DNA of 64,000 nucleotides. Origin: Arthrobacter sp. ISL-28. Its GTDB lineage: Bacteria > Actinomycetota > Actinomycetes > Actinomycetales > Micrococcaceae. The position numbers and the translations under genes were made by a program. The stretch covers positions 62,001 to 126,000 of the forward strand of contig NZ_JAGGPJ010000015.1 of NCBI RefSeq assembly GCF_018613875.1. Direction: 5' to 3'. The notes beneath the pieces are model-generated. The model was not told the origin of the DNA, searched no databases, and worked only from the letters and a program-made list of their open reading frames with translations. This document shows positions 63,959 to 64,000 of this stretch, in pieces (position 1 is the first letter of the stretch; every line of letters begins with the position of its first letter).

Positions 63959-64000
63959 TGCCGGCAGTCACCCGAACAACGCGCCGGTACCCATCAGCGG

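Noticed and set aside
1-64000. tRNA, rRNA, prophage or insertion sequence
   Set aside because: No GTTCGANTC-type tRNA arm in a foldable context, no transposase or integrase, and no rRNA segment was recognised.

Overview
The window is high-GC (about 65% by eye) actinobacterial chromosome, most likely Arthrobacter or Pseudarthrobacter (Micrococcaceae). Supporting signs are SepH, DUF4193, DUF3093, DUF3710, DUF7455 and DUF4191 proteins, paired glnA1/glnA2 with glnE, polyphosphate glucokinase, a fused CydDC exporter, a GlnR-type operator and many apparently leaderless genes. It looks like core chromosome: I found no tRNA, rRNA, insertion sequence, prophage or CRISPR array.

Layout. 0-8 kb: the dnaE 3' part, a flavin reductase, a membrane protein, hisD, nrdR, ppgK, map, a SPOR mini-protein and panB. 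8-17 kb: nitrogen assimilation, with glnA2-glnE on the plus strand and glnA1 on the minus strand behind a four-part GlnR box; between them lie a VOC protein, a GNAT enzyme, two small unknowns and a hairpin-rich non-coding stretch. 17-34 kb: RDD, DUF3817 and DUF4191 membrane proteins, lipB-lipA, a divergent Ser/Thr kinase, an SDR39U1-type epimerase, a Tricorn-like protease, OsmC, a small membrane protein, the lpd-sucB(dlaT) pair, pepA and a PAC2 protein. LipB/LipA make the lipoyl groups carried by the two-lipoyl-domain E2, and Lpd reoxidises them.

34-44 kb: an MFS transporter, DUF4192, sigA with a possible sigma-R/H-type promoter, a flavin monooxygenase that looks inserted between matching terminators, DUF7455 and parE. 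43-51 kb: a BlaI repressor and an M56 membrane protease face cydA-cydB-cydCD across an intergenic region carrying three identical-format dyads, TTCTAC-N5-GTAGAA. This suggests a BlaI/M56 switch for cytochrome bd oxidase. A similar dyad precedes the small membrane protein gene near 28 kb.

51-64 kb: a GNAT remnant, a DinB-like protein, parC, a Pat-type protein acetyltransferase whose CoA-ligase half has lost its catalytic His, DUF5998, a phosphodiesterase, thymidine kinase, sepH, DUF4193, DUF3093, dut and DUF3710. Many genes have a TANNNT hexamer exactly 6 bp before the start codon, which is the geometry of leaderless mRNAs. No wholly novel multi-gene system is evident. The strongest leads are the BlaI-cyd circuit, the sigA stress promoter, the monooxygenase insertion and the RNA-like hairpins at 14-15 kb and between lpd and sucB.
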